Source: Microcoleus sp. bin48.metabat.b7b8b9.023 (lineage in GTDB: Bacteria > Cyanobacteriota > Cyanobacteriia > Cyanobacteriales > Microcoleaceae). From it: a stretch of DNA of 64,000 nt. The first letter of the stretch is position 1. Each line of letters starts with the position of its first letter. The position numbers and the translations under genes are program-made. Of the stretch, positions 15,721 through 25,949 are shown in pieces. The DNA is taken from assembly GCF_013299185.1 (NCBI RefSeq), contig NZ_JAAFKG010000006.1:1-64000 (forward strand). Direction: 5' to 3'. The notes under the pieces are model-generated. The model was given only the letters and a program-made list of their open reading frames with translations, had not been told where the DNA came from and did no database searches.

Positions 15721-16884
15721 CGTTCTCATGGCAATATTTCGCGCACCCACCAAATCAGCATGAAGCTCATGTCCGCAGCATTCACAACGAAACAATAGCC
15801 CTTTTTTTGGTCTATTGCCTCCTGAAGTATGTCCGCACTTAGGACAACTTTGCGAAGTATAATGCGCTGGAACCTTAGTAGCTAAAGAGCCGTTCAGATT
15901 AGCCTTATAGTCAATATAGCCATGTAATTCGGCGAATGACCATAAGGCTTTATTTCTGTTAGCTTTTCGCTGTTTCTTGCTTGCCTTTGTGCCAGACTTA
16001 GACTTAGTTCTCTCCCGAATTCCGGTTAAGTTTTCTAGTCCAATCAAGCTCGACGGCTTGGCAATTTCTTTGCTGATTTGGTGGTTCACGTCAGCGATCA
16101 ACCGTCTTTCTCTTCCCGACAAAGCAATCAATCTACGCTTGGCGGAACGAGTGTCTTTACGCTGAAGAGTTATTCGTGCTTTGTGATAGCGGTTGGCTTT
16201 GTGTCTGGCCTCTGAGCCTGAGTAGAATTCCGACTTATTTTGCAAGTCTGTTTCTACCGCAAGATAGCGCATCCCCACATCAACGCCAGAAACTCTAGTT
16301 ATTTTCAGTGGGTCTATTTCAGGGGTTTCTACTTCAATACTCACCATTAAGTAGTAAGTCTTGGAAGAACGCTGATAAACAATCTTTGCAGCCCCAATTT
16401 TAGAACCGCTGGCAATCAATGCTAAATGCTTGTTGTAGCCATCATACGAAACTACTATTCTGCCAGCTAGGGTGATAATGCTTACCCGTTGCTCGGTCTT
16501 AAAAGAGTAGTCGCGCTGATAGTTTAAGGTACAAGTTCGAGAAACATACTTGGGAGCTTCATCAAGCCCTTTGTATCGTTTCTTGGTATAGCCCTTGGCA
16601 ATAGCATCGTTAGATTGTTTAACCTTAGTCCAGAGGGTTTTGTAGGTTGCCGACACTTGTCTAGGCACATTGCAAGCCATTTGAGCGCCCAGCCCAAATC
16701 GAACCCGCAATTCGTTATAGACAGCCTTCTGCAACCTAAGACCGTTACTGGTCTTGCCCACATCAAAAGCGACTTGTGAAGTATAGTTCAAGGCGTCACG
16801 GTAGGCTAAAGCAGTCTGAGATACCACAGCTTTTTGCTCGGCATTCAGATTCAGCTTTAGTTTGGCGGTGATTACTTGGGGCAT
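15568..16884 (-). CDS. tnpB: RNA-guided endonuclease TnpB (solo IS605-type element)
   Basis: A 438-residue TnpB with all three RuvC acidic residues: Asp202 in SGVDVGMRYLAV, Glu284 in IGLENLTGI and Asp377 in HADLVGARNIA. The zinc ribbon is complete: Cys347, Cys350, Cys367 and Cys370 (CPKCG...CECCG). It is therefore probably active as a guide-directed nuclease. No TnpA transposase is next to it, so the element is either mobilised in trans or is a domesticated tnpB. Homologous ends were not mapped precisely. An inverted repeat GACATCTTTAGTTGTC near 16988-17004, with CCCCC/GGGGG flanks, lies in the putative left end. Confidence 0.93.
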   Translation of the reverse strand: MPQVITAKLKLNLNAEQKAVVSQTALAYRDALNYTSQVAFDVGKTSNGLRLQKAVYNELRVRFGLGAQMACNVPRQVSATYKTLWTKVKQSNDAIAKGYTKKRYKGLDEAPKYVSRTCTLNYQRDYSFKTEQRVSIITLAGRIVVSYDGYNKHLALIASGSKIGAAKIVYQRSSKTYYLMVSIEVETPEIDPLKITRVSGVDVGMRYLAVETDLQNKSEFYSGSEARHKANRYHKARITLQRKDTRSAKRRLIALSGRERRLIADVNHQISKEIAKPSSLIGLENLTGIRERTKSKSGTKASKKQRKANRNKALWSFAELHGYIDYKANLNGSLATKVPAHYTSQSCPKCGHTSGGNRPKKGLLFRCECCGHELHADLVGARNIAMRTLLVRQDWTSRGSLSASPNVSGGETKAEILQRFSELRWSSDTSPHLVRYSA

Positions 16885-17209
16885 TATTTTTCACAACTCT
16901 CTTCACCATCGTATCTCGTGAAGACAGAGACAGCCAGTGGTACAGCAAAATAATTTGTACAGTGAGTCGACCGCCCCCTCACTTCCCGACAACTAAAGAT
17001 GTCGGCTTGGTTCGGGGGTGGCTCTCTTCACTCACGAAAATTCACGGACGACGCTCCAGAATGGGTACAGATAGAGCGCGGGACTCATGAATGGTTTAGT
17101 TGAAAGTATATCAGGGACTGGGTAAGCCTGGGTAGGTGCGTTGCGTGCGATCGGCTTCTCCAAGTTTCGCTAAAGGCTCATTCCTGAGTTTTTCTCCCAG
17201 AATCCAGCT
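16885..17209. other. Putative left end of the tnpB element and spacer
   Basis: No gene is seen. 16960-17020 can form a hairpin: CCGCCCCCTCACTTCCCGAC pairs loosely with GTCGGCTTGGTTCGGGGGTGG around 'aactaaagat'. This is suitable for a subterminal hairpin of an IS605-type left end. The remainder is unremarkable, with a short SDR-like block near 17148-17185. Confidence 0.45.
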
Positions 17210-17665
17210 TTAAGAGATTAATTGCCATTCGCGAGCATCGACAAACTGAGACAAATGCCCCACATTTGTGGTAGCAATCACCACTTCATTCATACCATTT
17301 ACTTCCAATATTGCTTGAGCCGCCAGAATCACATCTCCGTCAAGTGCATCGGGGTGTGCCGTTGGCTTTCCTCTCTTTCGTGCATCCGCCCACAACTGAG
17401 CCGCTAGAAGCATTACCTCCCTAGTCAAAGGACGGTAGGGAATTTGCGATTTAAGTTCATCAAGTCGTCTAATACCTGCCGCCTTACCTGCACGAATTAA
17501 TTCGCGCCTCACTTCATAGTCAGCAATTTCAGGAAGCATTACAATGTAACCTTTTAGTGGCAAAGATTGCAGCCAGAGTTTACCATCTTGATATAAAGGA
17601 GAGGCGGCTTTGGGATTTGTAACAATTCCTAAAGGCCCAGAATCTAACAAAACTATTCTGCTCAT
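17210..17665 (-). CDS. PIN-domain ribonuclease (VapC-like)
   Basis: A 151-residue PIN-fold protein. The N-terminal acidic residue is in VLLDSGPLG (Asp8), a mid-domain acid is in ADYEVRREL (about Glu50), and the C-terminal cluster is in PDALDGDVILAAQA. These fit the metal-binding acids of VapC-type nucleases. The start is 3 bp after the stop of the gene at 17669-18133, so the two are co-transcribed. That partner may be an antitoxin-like protein, but it is not a recognised VapB family member. It could equally be a stand-alone PIN nuclease. Confidence 0.8.
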   Translation of the reverse strand: MSRIVLLDSGPLGIVTNPKAASPLYQDGKLWLQSLPLKGYIVMLPEIADYEVRRELIRAGKAAGIRRLDELKSQIPYRPLTREVMLLAAQLWADARKRGKPTAHPDALDGDVILAAQAILEVNGMNEVVIATTNVGHLSQFVDAREWQLIS

Positions 17666-17668
17666 CGA

Positions 17669-18133
17669 CTATATATGCACCTGGTTTTCTTCTAGTGCTT
17701 TGCGAAGCACTTCAGCGGTTTCTGTTTGTTCCTGTTCATCTCCATCATCTACCCAAGACTGTAACAGCTTGCTCAGAGCTTCGTGCTGCTGTAAAAGATC
17801 GATAATTTCTGGTTTTTCGTTATCCTCATTTCCTTCCTTTCGCCCCGCTAGCAGCATTTTGCTCATAGCTTGATTTCTTGTGATATTTCTATCCTTCGAC
17901 AGTTTAGTAAAATCTACGTTTTCAGGTGTCTGGGCGGGTTCCGGTAATCCGGGCTTAACTCTCACGGTTTCCAGAAATAACCTCATCATTTTAAGCAAAT
18001 TCGGCCAATATTCTCTCGGAGTTTGCTGAATTACACTGAGAAACTCTACCATTTCATTGCCAATGCGAGTTTCTGGTGCTGAGGTTGCTGTCGCTGGACT
18101 TTCACCAATTAAAGCTTGTTCAGACATAATCAC
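17669..18133 (-). CDS. Unknown protein paired with PIN nuclease
   Basis: A 154-residue acidic, soluble protein. It has an alpha-helical middle and a C-terminal half rich in Glu/Gln/Leu (for example NEDNEKPEIIDLLQQHEAL). I see no signal peptide, membrane segment or DNA-binding motif that I can name. It is transcribed with the PIN gene, with 3 bp between stop and start, so it may modulate that nuclease. This is inferred only from the arrangement. Confidence 0.65.
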   Translation of the reverse strand: MIMSEQALIGESPATATSAPETRIGNEMVEFLSVIQQTPREYWPNLLKMMRLFLETVRVKPGLPEPAQTPENVDFTKLSKDRNITRNQAMSKMLLAGRKEGNEDNEKPEIIDLLQQHEALSKLLQSWVDDGDEQEQTETAEVLRKALEENQVHI

Positions 18134-18463
18134 TTTTCTCCTTTGTCGTATTTAAATCAGCGGGTCGATCGATATTTTGGATGGGAATTAGAAATTGGCG
18201 ATCGAAGTCGTCTCTACTTATATTGTAAACAATGGGAATTTCTTTAACCGCAGATGTCGGCGGATGAACACAGATGTACGCAGATAAAATTAATTCATCT
18301 GCGTACACCTGCGTTTATCTGCGGTTCAAAATAACCATCTCAGTCAGCTTCGACGATATAGCCTTTCTCGAAAAAATGAGGTATGATTGACAGCTTATAT
18401 AACCCTTAAACCAAGAGGGCTCAAGCCCAACTACGTACCTTATCTTTCGCTCTATCCGCTATA
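18134..18463. repeat. Spacer with a CGCAGAT foldback repeat
   Basis: 18245-18327 is an inverted repeat: AACCGCAGAT...CAGATGTACGCAGAT and its complement ATCTGCGTACACCTG...ATCTGCGGTT. A related short form lies at 48712-48752. No gene is seen. A short frame that crosses it is a product of the repeat. Confidence 0.75.
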
Positions 18464-21079
18464 TTACTTGCTCAAAACACCCTCAGGAATCCCCAAAATA
18501 TCCTCAATCCGAGGCATATCTTCCAAAGCAATCACTCGCCCTTCATCCTCAAAACCAGCTATCTGATCGAAATTCAAATATCGATACAAATCACCAGCAA
18601 AAGGATTGATTTTCTTCGCCACAATCTCGTGGTATTCTTCGACTGTGGGAATGCGACCCAACAGCGAACAAACTGCCGCCAATTCCGCAGAACCGAGATA
18701 AACCTGTGCATCTTTACCCATGCGGTTGTTAAAGTTGCGAGTCGAAGTTGAAAACACCGTGGTGGCATCTTTTACTCGTGCTTGATTGCCCATACAAAGA
18801 CTGCATCCCGGCATTTCCGTGCGCGCTCCAGCGGCTCCAAAAATACTGTAATAACCTTCTTCTTTCAGTTGCTGTTCGTCCATGCGAGTGGGCGGACAAA
18901 TCCACAGGCGAGTTTTCACTTCTCCTGAACCTTCCAATACCTTGGCAGTGGCGCGGTAGTGACCGATATTTGTCATGCAGGAACCGACAAATACTTCGTC
19001 TACCCGATCGCCCGCAACCTCACTCAACAGCTTCACATTATCCGGGTCATTCGGCGCAGCTACAATCGGTTCGGTAATCTCGTTGAGATCGATTTCGATA
19101 ATTTCCACGTACTCGGCATCAGCATCCGCTTCTAGGAGCACCGGATTCGCCAGCCATTCCTCCATCTTCGCCACCCGGCGCATCATCGTCCGCGCATCTT
19201 GATAGCCCCGCGCCACCATGTTTTTCAGCAGCGCGACGTTAGAACGAATGTACTCAGAGACCGTCTCAGAACTCAATTTAATCGTGCATCCGGCGCAAGA
19301 ACGCTCGGCCGAGGCATCGGTCAATTCAAAAGCCTGCTCGACCTTCAAATCGGGCAAACCTTCAATCTCCATAATCCGCCCAGAAAAGACGTTTTTCTTA
19401 TTCTGTTTCGAGACTGTCAGCAAACCTTTTTGAATTGCTACGTAGGGAATTGCATTCACAACATCTCGCAGCGTTACTCCCGGTTGCAATTCACCTTTGA
19501 ACCGGACTAGAACTGATTCTGGCATATCCAAAGGCATCACGCCCAAAGCAGCAGCAAAAGCAACTAATCCCGAACCCGCAGGGAAAGAAATTCCTAAAGG
19601 AAAACGAGTGTGAGAATCGCCGCCAGTTCCTACTGTATCCGGTAATAACATCCGGTTCAGCCAAGAGTGAATAATGCCGTCTCCGGGACGTAAAGCGATG
19701 CCGGCCCGCTGTGCCATGAAATCGGGCAATTCGTGGTGAGTTTTGACATCAACTGGTTTCGGATAGGCAGCGGTGTGACAAAAACTTTGAATTACCAAAT
19801 CGGCGCTAAATCCCAAACAAGCCAGTTCTTTTAACTCGTCGCGAGTCATTGGGCCTGTGGTATCTTGGGAACCGACGGTGGTCATCACTGGTTCGCAAGA
19901 TGTGCCGGGACGAACGCCGGACAAACCGCAAGCTTTCCCTACCATTTTTTGAGCTAAGGTGAAGCCTTTTCCGGTATCGGCGGGAATAGTTGGACGGGTA
20001 AAAATTGGGCTGATTTCTAGTCCTAAAGCTTCGCGAACTTTGTCGGTTAAGGTGCGTCCGATTAATAGGGGAATTCGACCGCCGGCGCGAACTTCGTCGA
20101 GAATTGTGTCTGGTTTGAGGGTGAAGGTGGAGATGATTTCTCCGGCTTCGTTGGTGATTTCGCCTTTGTAGGGATGGATGGTGATTACCATGCCGGTTTC
20201 CATTTTGGCGACATCGCATTCGATCGGCAATGCGCCGGAATCTTCAGCGGTATTGAAGAAAATCGGGGCGATCGCACTTCCCAGAATATATCCGCCGTTG
20301 CGCTTGTTTGGTACAAACGGAATATCGTTACCAATGTGCCACAACACAGAGTTAATCGCCGATTTCCGCGAGGAACCGGTGCCGACAACATCGCCAACGT
20401 AGGCTACAGGATGGCCTTTTTCCTTTAATTTGGCGATCGTTTCTAAGGCCCCTGGCATCTTGCTTTCCAGCATCGCCAAAGCGTGCAGGGGAATGTCCGG
20501 CCGCGTGGTAGCCTGAGGTGCGGGAGACAAGTCATCGGTATTGGTTTCTCCTGGCACTTTGAAGACTGTAACAGTAATGGCTTGGGCTAGTTCGGGGCGG
20601 CCGGTAAACCACTCGGCATCAGCCCAAGAATCGACTACCTGCTTGGCGTAGGGATTAGTATCCGACAGGGCGAGAATGTCGTGGAAGGCGTCGAATACTA
20701 ACAGCGTTTTGCTCAAAGCCCGGGCTGCGGTGGCGGGGATAGCGATTTCGGCAGTAGGATTGAGCAAATCGATTAAAGATTGGACGTTGTAACCGCCCAT
20801 CATTGTCCCCAGCAGGTAAACTGCCCATTTGGGAGCAATTAGGGGGCTGTGGATTTCACCTTTGGCGATGCCGGTTAAAAAACCAGCTTTGACGTAGGCG
20901 GCGCTGTCTACGCCTGGAGGTACGCGATCGCGCAATAATTCGATTAAGGCTTCTTCTTCTCCCGGTGGCGGATTTTTCAGCAATTCGCAGAGTTCCGACG
21001 TTTGCTGGGCGTCTAGCGGCAGCGGTGGAATTCCCAATGCGGCTCTTTCGGCAGCGTGAAGGCGGTAAGATTCAAGCAT
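18464..21079 (-). CDS. acnB: Bifunctional aconitate hydratase 2/2-methylisocitrate dehydratase AcnB
   Basis: An 871-residue AcnB that interconverts citrate and isocitrate in the cytosolic oxidative/branched TCA pathway that feeds 2-oxoglutarate for nitrogen assimilation. The order is AcnB type: HEAT-like N-terminal domain (about 1-160), swivel domain (about 165-390), then the catalytic core. [4Fe-4S] ligands are Cys701 in [10 protein letters not shown] and Cys759/Cys762 in [10 protein letters not shown]. Length is close to the E. coli enzyme. A monocistronic gene whose start is supported by GAGAGAGAAAATG. Confidence 0.96.
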   Translation of the reverse strand: MLESYRLHAAERAALGIPPLPLDAQQTSELCELLKNPPPGEEEALIELLRDRVPPGVDSAAYVKAGFLTGIAKGEIHSPLIAPKWAVYLLGTMMGGYNVQSLIDLLNPTAEIAIPATAARALSKTLLVFDAFHDILALSDTNPYAKQVVDSWADAEWFTGRPELAQAITVTVFKVPGETNTDDLSPAPQATTRPDIPLHALAMLESKMPGALETIAKLKEKGHPVAYVGDVVGTGSSRKSAINSVLWHIGNDIPFVPNKRNGGYILGSAIAPIFFNTAEDSGALPIECDVAKMETGMVITIHPYKGEITNEAGEIISTFTLKPDTILDEVRAGGRIPLLIGRTLTDKVREALGLEISPIFTRPTIPADTGKGFTLAQKMVGKACGLSGVRPGTSCEPVMTTVGSQDTTGPMTRDELKELACLGFSADLVIQSFCHTAAYPKPVDVKTHHELPDFMAQRAGIALRPGDGIIHSWLNRMLLPDTVGTGGDSHTRFPLGISFPAGSGLVAFAAALGVMPLDMPESVLVRFKGELQPGVTLRDVVNAIPYVAIQKGLLTVSKQNKKNVFSGRIMEIEGLPDLKVEQAFELTDASAERSCAGCTIKLSSETVSEYIRSNVALLKNMVARGYQDARTMMRRVAKMEEWLANPVLLEADADAEYVEIIEIDLNEITEPIVAAPNDPDNVKLLSEVAGDRVDEVFVGSCMTNIGHYRATAKVLEGSGEVKTRLWICPPTRMDEQQLKEEGYYSIFGAAGARTEMPGCSLCMGNQARVKDATTVFSTSTRNFNNRMGKDAQVYLGSAELAAVCSLLGRIPTVEEYHEIVAKKINPFAGDLYRYLNFDQIAGFEDEGRVIALEDMPRIEDILGIPEGVLSK

Positions 21080-21535
21080 TTTCTCTCTCTCTTCGGATAG
21101 TTTTGGGTAGTTGTTAGCAGATGACCGGGCGGTTGAAACCGCTCCTATACAAACAAAACCCGCCTCCGCGGGTTGAAAAACCAGGGTGGATTAAAATTAC
21201 ATTATCCTCTTGTGTCCCTCTGAGCTGGGACATCGTTTGACAAGACGGGGTTTCAACCGTAAGTCCGATCTTATCTGAACCCTATTGAGCCATACATGAA
21301 AATTTAACGCAAGTTCAGAAACTGTACATTTTCCTACCACAGACAGATGCGAGCTCCGCCGGCAGTCTACCTAAAACTCGATCCGAGCAGTTTTGGACTG
21401 CTGAGTTGCATTGTTTTGGTTAAGATGAATGTGGTACGAGGTACTGTCGATCGTCCTCTACGTCTAAAAATCGCCTGAAATCGTCACTAACCACAATTTG
21501 ACAAAAATTGTCCGCAGAAATGGATCAATTAAAAA
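21080..21535. other. Divergent intergenic region acnB / LOV-GGDEF-EAL gene
   Basis: Both genes read outward, so it must hold two promoters; none is convincing by eye. 21129-21173 is one arm of the 'GCGGTTGAAACCGC..CTCCGCGGG' repeat family. The rest shows no coding potential. Confidence 0.6.
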
Positions 21536-24500
21536 ATGGAAAGTTTTATCCCTGAAAACGGTGAAGACTGTCAGGGCTGTGCCGCCAAGCCAGACTTGTA
21601 CGAAGAATTGCAAGAAACCAAAGAATTGCTGCTGACGATCGCCAATTCGATGCCGATGCCCATGATCGTTAGCAGTCTACCTGACGGCACAATTCTTTAT
21701 AGCAACGATTTATGCCGTCAGGCTTTCGGTCTGAGAGCATTTGTGTCGATCGACCGCCAGCCAGCCTCCATCCTCTACAACAATCCCGCAGAACGCCAGC
21801 AACTACTGGAGGATCTCGCTCGCAATGGATACGTCCGCGAGACAGAAGTCCGCCTCAAAAAAGCTGACGGTACCCTGTTTTGGGCCACTGTATCCATGCG
21901 GTATTTGACATTACTGTCAGAAAAAACGGTACTGTCGGTGTTTTGCGACATTACCGAGCGCAAGCTAGCCACCGCCAAAGAGCAGGAATTGCTCGCGTCA
22001 ATCCACTTGCGGGCCCGCCAGCAAGCGGCCGTCGCTTACTTGGGGCAGCAGGCTCTGGTAGAAACAGATTTGTCCGCACTGATGGAAAAAGCTGCGGTAT
22101 TAATTGCCCAAACCCTAGATGTTGAGTATTGCCAGTTTCTGGAACTGTTGCCTTCTGGCCATGCTTTTCTGTTGCGAGCGGGGATTGGCTGGCAGCCCGG
22201 ACTTGTCGGTAACGCTACTGTTACCGCTTCTAGTCGATCGCAAGCAGGTTACACATTGCTAGTTGGTGAACCGATAATCGTCGCAGATTTGCGAGTAGAA
22301 ACCCGCTTTAGCGAGTCGCCACTGCTGCACAACCACCAGGCTGTCAGCGGCGTCACTGCGATCGTTCCCGGAAATCGGGGACAGGCGAAAAAGAACTGGG
22401 GACAAGCAGAACCTGGGAAGACTGCTGAGTCGGCTGTCTGGGGCATTTTGGGGGTGCACAGCAAGCAAGAGCGGGTTTTTAACCAGGATGACGTTTATTT
22501 TGTAGAAGCGATCGCCAATCTGTTAGCTGCGGCGATCGATCGCATTCGATCGCAAGAGCGCTTGCAAATGATGGAACGGGCGATCGAGAGTACCAGCAAC
22601 GGCATTGCGATCGCCGACGCCACAGTTGCAGATAATCCAATTATTTATATCAATCCCAGTTTTGAGCGGATCACCGGTTATAGCAGAGAGGAATTAATTG
22701 GTCAAAATTGCCGATTTTTACAGGGAAAAAACACCAATTGCCCTGCCGCAAAAGAGCTGCAAACTGCCATTCAAGAAGGGAAAGAATGCCAAGTTATCTT
22801 GCCTAATTTTCGGAAAGATGGAACACCTTTTTGGAACGAACTTTCTATTGCTCCCGTATACAACTCTCGGCGACACTTAACTCACTTTATTGCAGTTCAA
22901 ACCGATGTAACCGACCGCCAGCGCTCGGAAGAAGAATTATTTTTAAAGTCTCAAGATTTAGCGACATTCAGTGCCAACCTCAAACACTTGCACCGGATTA
23001 CAACTTATCACTATCAAAACTTTCAAGAACTGGTTGATGATTATCTGACAGCAGGCTGTTTAATTTTTGGACTCTCTATTGGTATTATTGCTCAAGTTGA
23101 AGGTCAATCTTTTCTGATTCGCTCCGTCAAAAGCAACATCAAATATTTTAACAAAGGATTAAAATTAAATCTTAGCGATACTTACTGTGCAGCAGTAATC
23201 AAATCCCAAAAAACCATGGCGTGTTCTCACATCAAAGAAATACTGAAAACGGGCGACTATCAAGTTTATCAAGATTTGAGCATAGAATCATACATTGGCA
23301 CACCGATATTTATCAACGATAAAATTTATGGTACTTTGAGCTTTTGTTCGCAAAAAGCCCGACATGAAAATTTTGAATCGCAGGCCAGAGAAATCATAGA
23401 ACTGATGGCTCAAAGCATCGGTAAATTTCTGGCACTTCACAGAATGGAAGTCGAACGCCAGCGAGCCGAACAAGAGCGCTGCGAGCTGATAGTATCTCTC
23501 CAAGAAAGTGAAGAACGCTATCGCCGTTTAGTAGAACTATCTCCCGAAGCGATCGCCGTTCACAGTCAAGGAAAAATCGCCTACATCAATGCCGCCGGCG
23601 CTAAACTCCTCGGCGCCAGCTCTCCGGCAGAGCTCATCGGCTTTCCGGTATTGAATATGGTTCATCCAAACTATGTCGAAAAAGCCAGAGAACGGATGAG
23701 ACAAGTCGAGGAAGAAAATCAGCCGATCGAGCTTGCCGAAGAAAAATTGATCCGGCTTGACGGACAAATCATAGACGTTGAAGTTGCCGGCATCCCCGCT
23801 ATTTATCAAGGCTCAGCCGCCGCCCAAATTATTATCAGAGATGTCACCGAGCGCAAGCGAGTAGAACAGCAACTACTGCACGGCGCCTTTCACGATTCGC
23901 TGACGGGTTTACCTAACCGCCTTTTGTTCATCGACAGGCTAGGACAAGCGATCCGCCGTTCCAAACATTCCCCAGATTACAAATTTGCCGTTTTGTTCCT
24001 AGATTTAGACCGCTTCAAAATAGTTAATGATTCTTTAGGACACATTCTTGGGGATAAACTGCTAATTGCCCTAGGGCAGCGACTTCAGGATTGCGTGCGC
24101 GTTTCCGATACAGTCGCCCGGTTGGGGGGAGACGAATTTACCATTCTGCTAGACCGCATTCAGAGCTTCAGCGACGCCACCCTAGCAGCTAACAGGATAC
24201 AAACAGAACTGAAGATTCCGTTTAACCTCGAAGGGCATGAAGTATTTACCACCGCTAGCATTGGGATTGTTTTCAGTCGAGGTGAGTTAGGAATAGTAGA
24301 AAGTGACGAGTTGAACGGCCAGCAGAGTGCTTTATACAGCCATCCCGAAGAATTCCTGCGCGATGCTGATATTGCTATGTACCGTGCTAAAGCTTTGGGT
24401 AAAGCCCGCCACGAGGTGTTTAATTTGGCGATGCACGACCAAACTATCTCCCTCTTGCAGTTAGAAACAGACCTGCGGTTAGCTATTTTTGGTAAGGAGG

Positions 24501-25483
24501 AATTAGGGAAAAGTAAGGATGAATGTTCGCACTTTATTGTGCACTACCAACCAATTTTTTCCCTCGCCAGCGGTGCGATCGAAGGTTTTGAGGCTTTGGT
24601 GCGCTGGCAGCACCCGATTCGGGGTCTAGTGCCGCCGTCTACTTTTATTCCTGTAGCTGAAGAAACAGGCTTGATCGTGCCTCTGGGAGCCTGGGTGCTG
24701 CGCGAAGCTTGCCGACAATTGCGCGTTTGGCAAGAAATGTTGATGGAAGAAGGAAGTTCGGCAGCGGATTTTGTAGCGGATGTAACGGATGTAACGGATT
24801 TAACTAATACAAGGAAGCAGGAAGTTCGGCAATGCCCGATGCCCGATGCCCTGTTTGGCCGATGCCCGATGCCCGATGCCCAATGCCCAATGCCCAATGC
24901 CCAATGCCCAATTCCCAATTCCGAGTTATCAATTGTCGATCCTTCAAAATTAACAATGAGTGTCAATATTTCTCCTAAGCAGTTAGGAATGGCGAATTTA
25001 ATCGAACATATAGATGAAATATTGGCAGAAACTGGCTGCGCTCCGAATTGTTTAAAATTGGAAATCACTGAAAGCGCGATCGTAGAAAATGTGGCTAAAG
25101 CTAATATTGTACTTGCCCAATTAAAAGGTAGAAATATTCGATTGTCGATCGACGATTTTGGTACGGGCTATTCGTCTTTGAGTTACTTGCACCGCTTTCC
25201 GCTGGATACGCTGAAGATCGATCGATCTTTTGTGAGTCGCTTGGGGGCGCTCGAAAACGGCAACGGTGGGGGTCAGCCTTTGCAGATTGTGCGGGCGATC
25301 GTAACTTTGGCTCACAATTTGGGATTAAATGCGATCGCCGAAGGTGTGGAGACAGCCGAACAGTTAGCCCAGCTTCGGGCACTCGACTGCGAATTAGCTC
25401 AGGGATATTTGTTTTCTAAACCTTTGGACAGCGGCGCAGTGACAGAAATGCTGATAAATTTGGGCAATATGAAGTCGGGTTAA
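21536..25483 (+). CDS. PAS-GAF-LOV-GAF-PAS-GGDEF-EAL c-di-GMP enzyme, blue-light sensor candidate
   Basis: A 1315-residue cytoplasmic protein. Domains in order are PAS (about 35-145), GAF (about 165-340), LOV (about 350-465), GAF (about 480-640), PAS (about 655-775), GGDEF (about 785-970) and EAL (about 990-1310). The LOV core is GQNCRFLQG with Cys392, the flavin-adduct cysteine. The flavin-binding Asn pair is in [11 protein letters not shown] and the Gln in [14 protein letters not shown] is intact at 864-868, as is EAL at 1019-1021, so both synthesis and hydrolysis of c-di-GMP are possible. Residues about 1075-1135 are an inserted low-complexity segment with [14 protein letters not shown] heptads from TGCCCAA repeats, inside the EAL domain. 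Confidence 0.92.
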   Translation: MESFIPENGEDCQGCAAKPDLYEELQETKELLLTIANSMPMPMIVSSLPDGTILYSNDLCRQAFGLRAFVSIDRQPASILYNNPAERQQLLEDLARNGYVRETEVRLKKADGTLFWATVSMRYLTLLSEKTVLSVFCDITERKLATAKEQELLASIHLRARQQAAVAYLGQQALVETDLSALMEKAAVLIAQTLDVEYCQFLELLPSGHAFLLRAGIGWQPGLVGNATVTASSRSQAGYTLLVGEPIIVADLRVETRFSESPLLHNHQAVSGVTAIVPGNRGQAKKNWGQAEPGKTAESAVWGILGVHSKQERVFNQDDVYFVEAIANLLAAAIDRIRSQERLQMMERAIESTSNGIAIADATVADNPIIYINPSFERITGYSREELIGQNCRFLQGKNTNCPAAKELQTAIQEGKECQVILPNFRKDGTPFWNELSIAPVYNSRRHLTHFIAVQTDVTDRQRSEEELFLKSQDLATFSANLKHLHRITTYHYQNFQELVDDYLTAGCLIFGLSIGIIAQVEGQSFLIRSVKSNIKYFNKGLKLNLSDTYCAAVIKSQKTMACSHIKEILKTGDYQVYQDLSIESYIGTPIFINDKIYGTLSFCSQKARHENFESQAREIIELMAQSIGKFLALHRMEVERQRAEQERCELIVSLQESEERYRRLVELSPEAIAVHSQGKIAYINAAGAKLLGASSPAELIGFPVLNMVHPNYVEKARERMRQVEEENQPIELAEEKLIRLDGQIIDVEVAGIPAIYQGSAAAQIIIRDVTERKRVEQQLLHGAFHDSLTGLPNRLLFIDRLGQAIRRSKHSPDYKFAVLFLDLDRFKIVNDSLGHILGDKLLIALGQRLQDCVRVSDTVARLGGDEFTILLDRIQSFSDATLAANRIQTELKIPFNLEGHEVFTTASIGIVFSRGELGIVESDELNGQQSALYSHPEEFLRDADIAMYRAKALGKARHEVFNLAMHDQTISLLQLETDLRLAIFGKEELGKSKDECSHFIVHYQPIFSLASGAIEGFEALVRWQHPIRGLVPPSTFIPVAEETGLIVPLGAWVLREACRQLRVWQEMLMEEGSSAADFVADVTDVTDLTNTRKQEVRQCPMPDALFGRCPMPDAQCPMPNAQCPIPNSELSIVDPSKLTMSVNISPKQLGMANLIEHIDEILAETGCAPNCLKLEITESAIVENVAKANIVLAQLKGRNIRLSIDDFGTGYSSLSYLHRFPLDTLKIDRSFVSRLGALENGNGGGQPLQIVRAIVTLAHNLGLNAIAEGVETAEQLAQLRALDCELAQGYLFSKPLDSGAVTEMLINLGNMKSG
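24826..24925 (+). repeat. TGCCCAA heptamer array inside the EAL coding region
   Basis: About a dozen 7-bp units (GCCCGAT, TGCCCAA) encode the peptide period CPMPNAQ. Without stops in this strand the frame is kept. Related arrays are at 9201-9270 (noncoding) and 62878-62918 (inside the LD-carboxypeptidase). Confidence 0.88.
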
Positions 25484-25949
25484 CATCTGTTTCAAGAAAT
25501 CTGTCTATTTCTACCTAAATTTACTCATTTACCCAGAATTTGAAAACTGGTGACAATAGCTGTATAATTCATTTGCGCTTGATTCATGCGAGTTGCTCCC
25601 GGCTTAGTTGGTGTGACAACCGAACAAACACCAGGCACGAATGAATCATTAACTACAATTCAATATTTTTACCTCAAAGTCGCAAACTCGCGTCGGGGGA
25701 ATTGTGGTCAAGCCTACTGTTGAGCCCAAGCCGAGCAGTAAGCAAGCAGTGATGCGCTACTTTTTACATTGAGGAAGTTACACCGCAGACTTGGACTGAC
25801 TCTAGTGAAAGCTGTTCATGAGTAGATTTAGATAGGTTGTTAGAAGCGGTTAGGAATGAGATACCTAGAAATTAACTTTTAGGTATGTTGTTGCGCTTAA
25901 GCGCTCTTTCATAGATCGAGAGCGCTTAAGCGCAACAACGTACCTAGGA
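25484..25949. other. Convergent intergenic region with palindromic element
   Basis: No gene. The palindromic element 25881-25945 (AGGTATGTTGTTGCGCTTAAG... with its complement) lies 5 bp from the stop of the leftward kinase gene. It could act as its terminator as well as belonging to the GCGCTT repeat family. The remainder shows only short repeats. Confidence 0.65.

Noticed and set aside
18120-18308. 62-codon frame upstream of the PIN operon
   Set aside because: It translates the CGCAGAT foldback and the leader; no ribosome-binding site and no family.
21520-21535. Earlier ATG for the LOV-GGDEF-EAL gene
   Set aside because: The ATG at 21520 is out of frame with the long open frame, so 21536 is kept.
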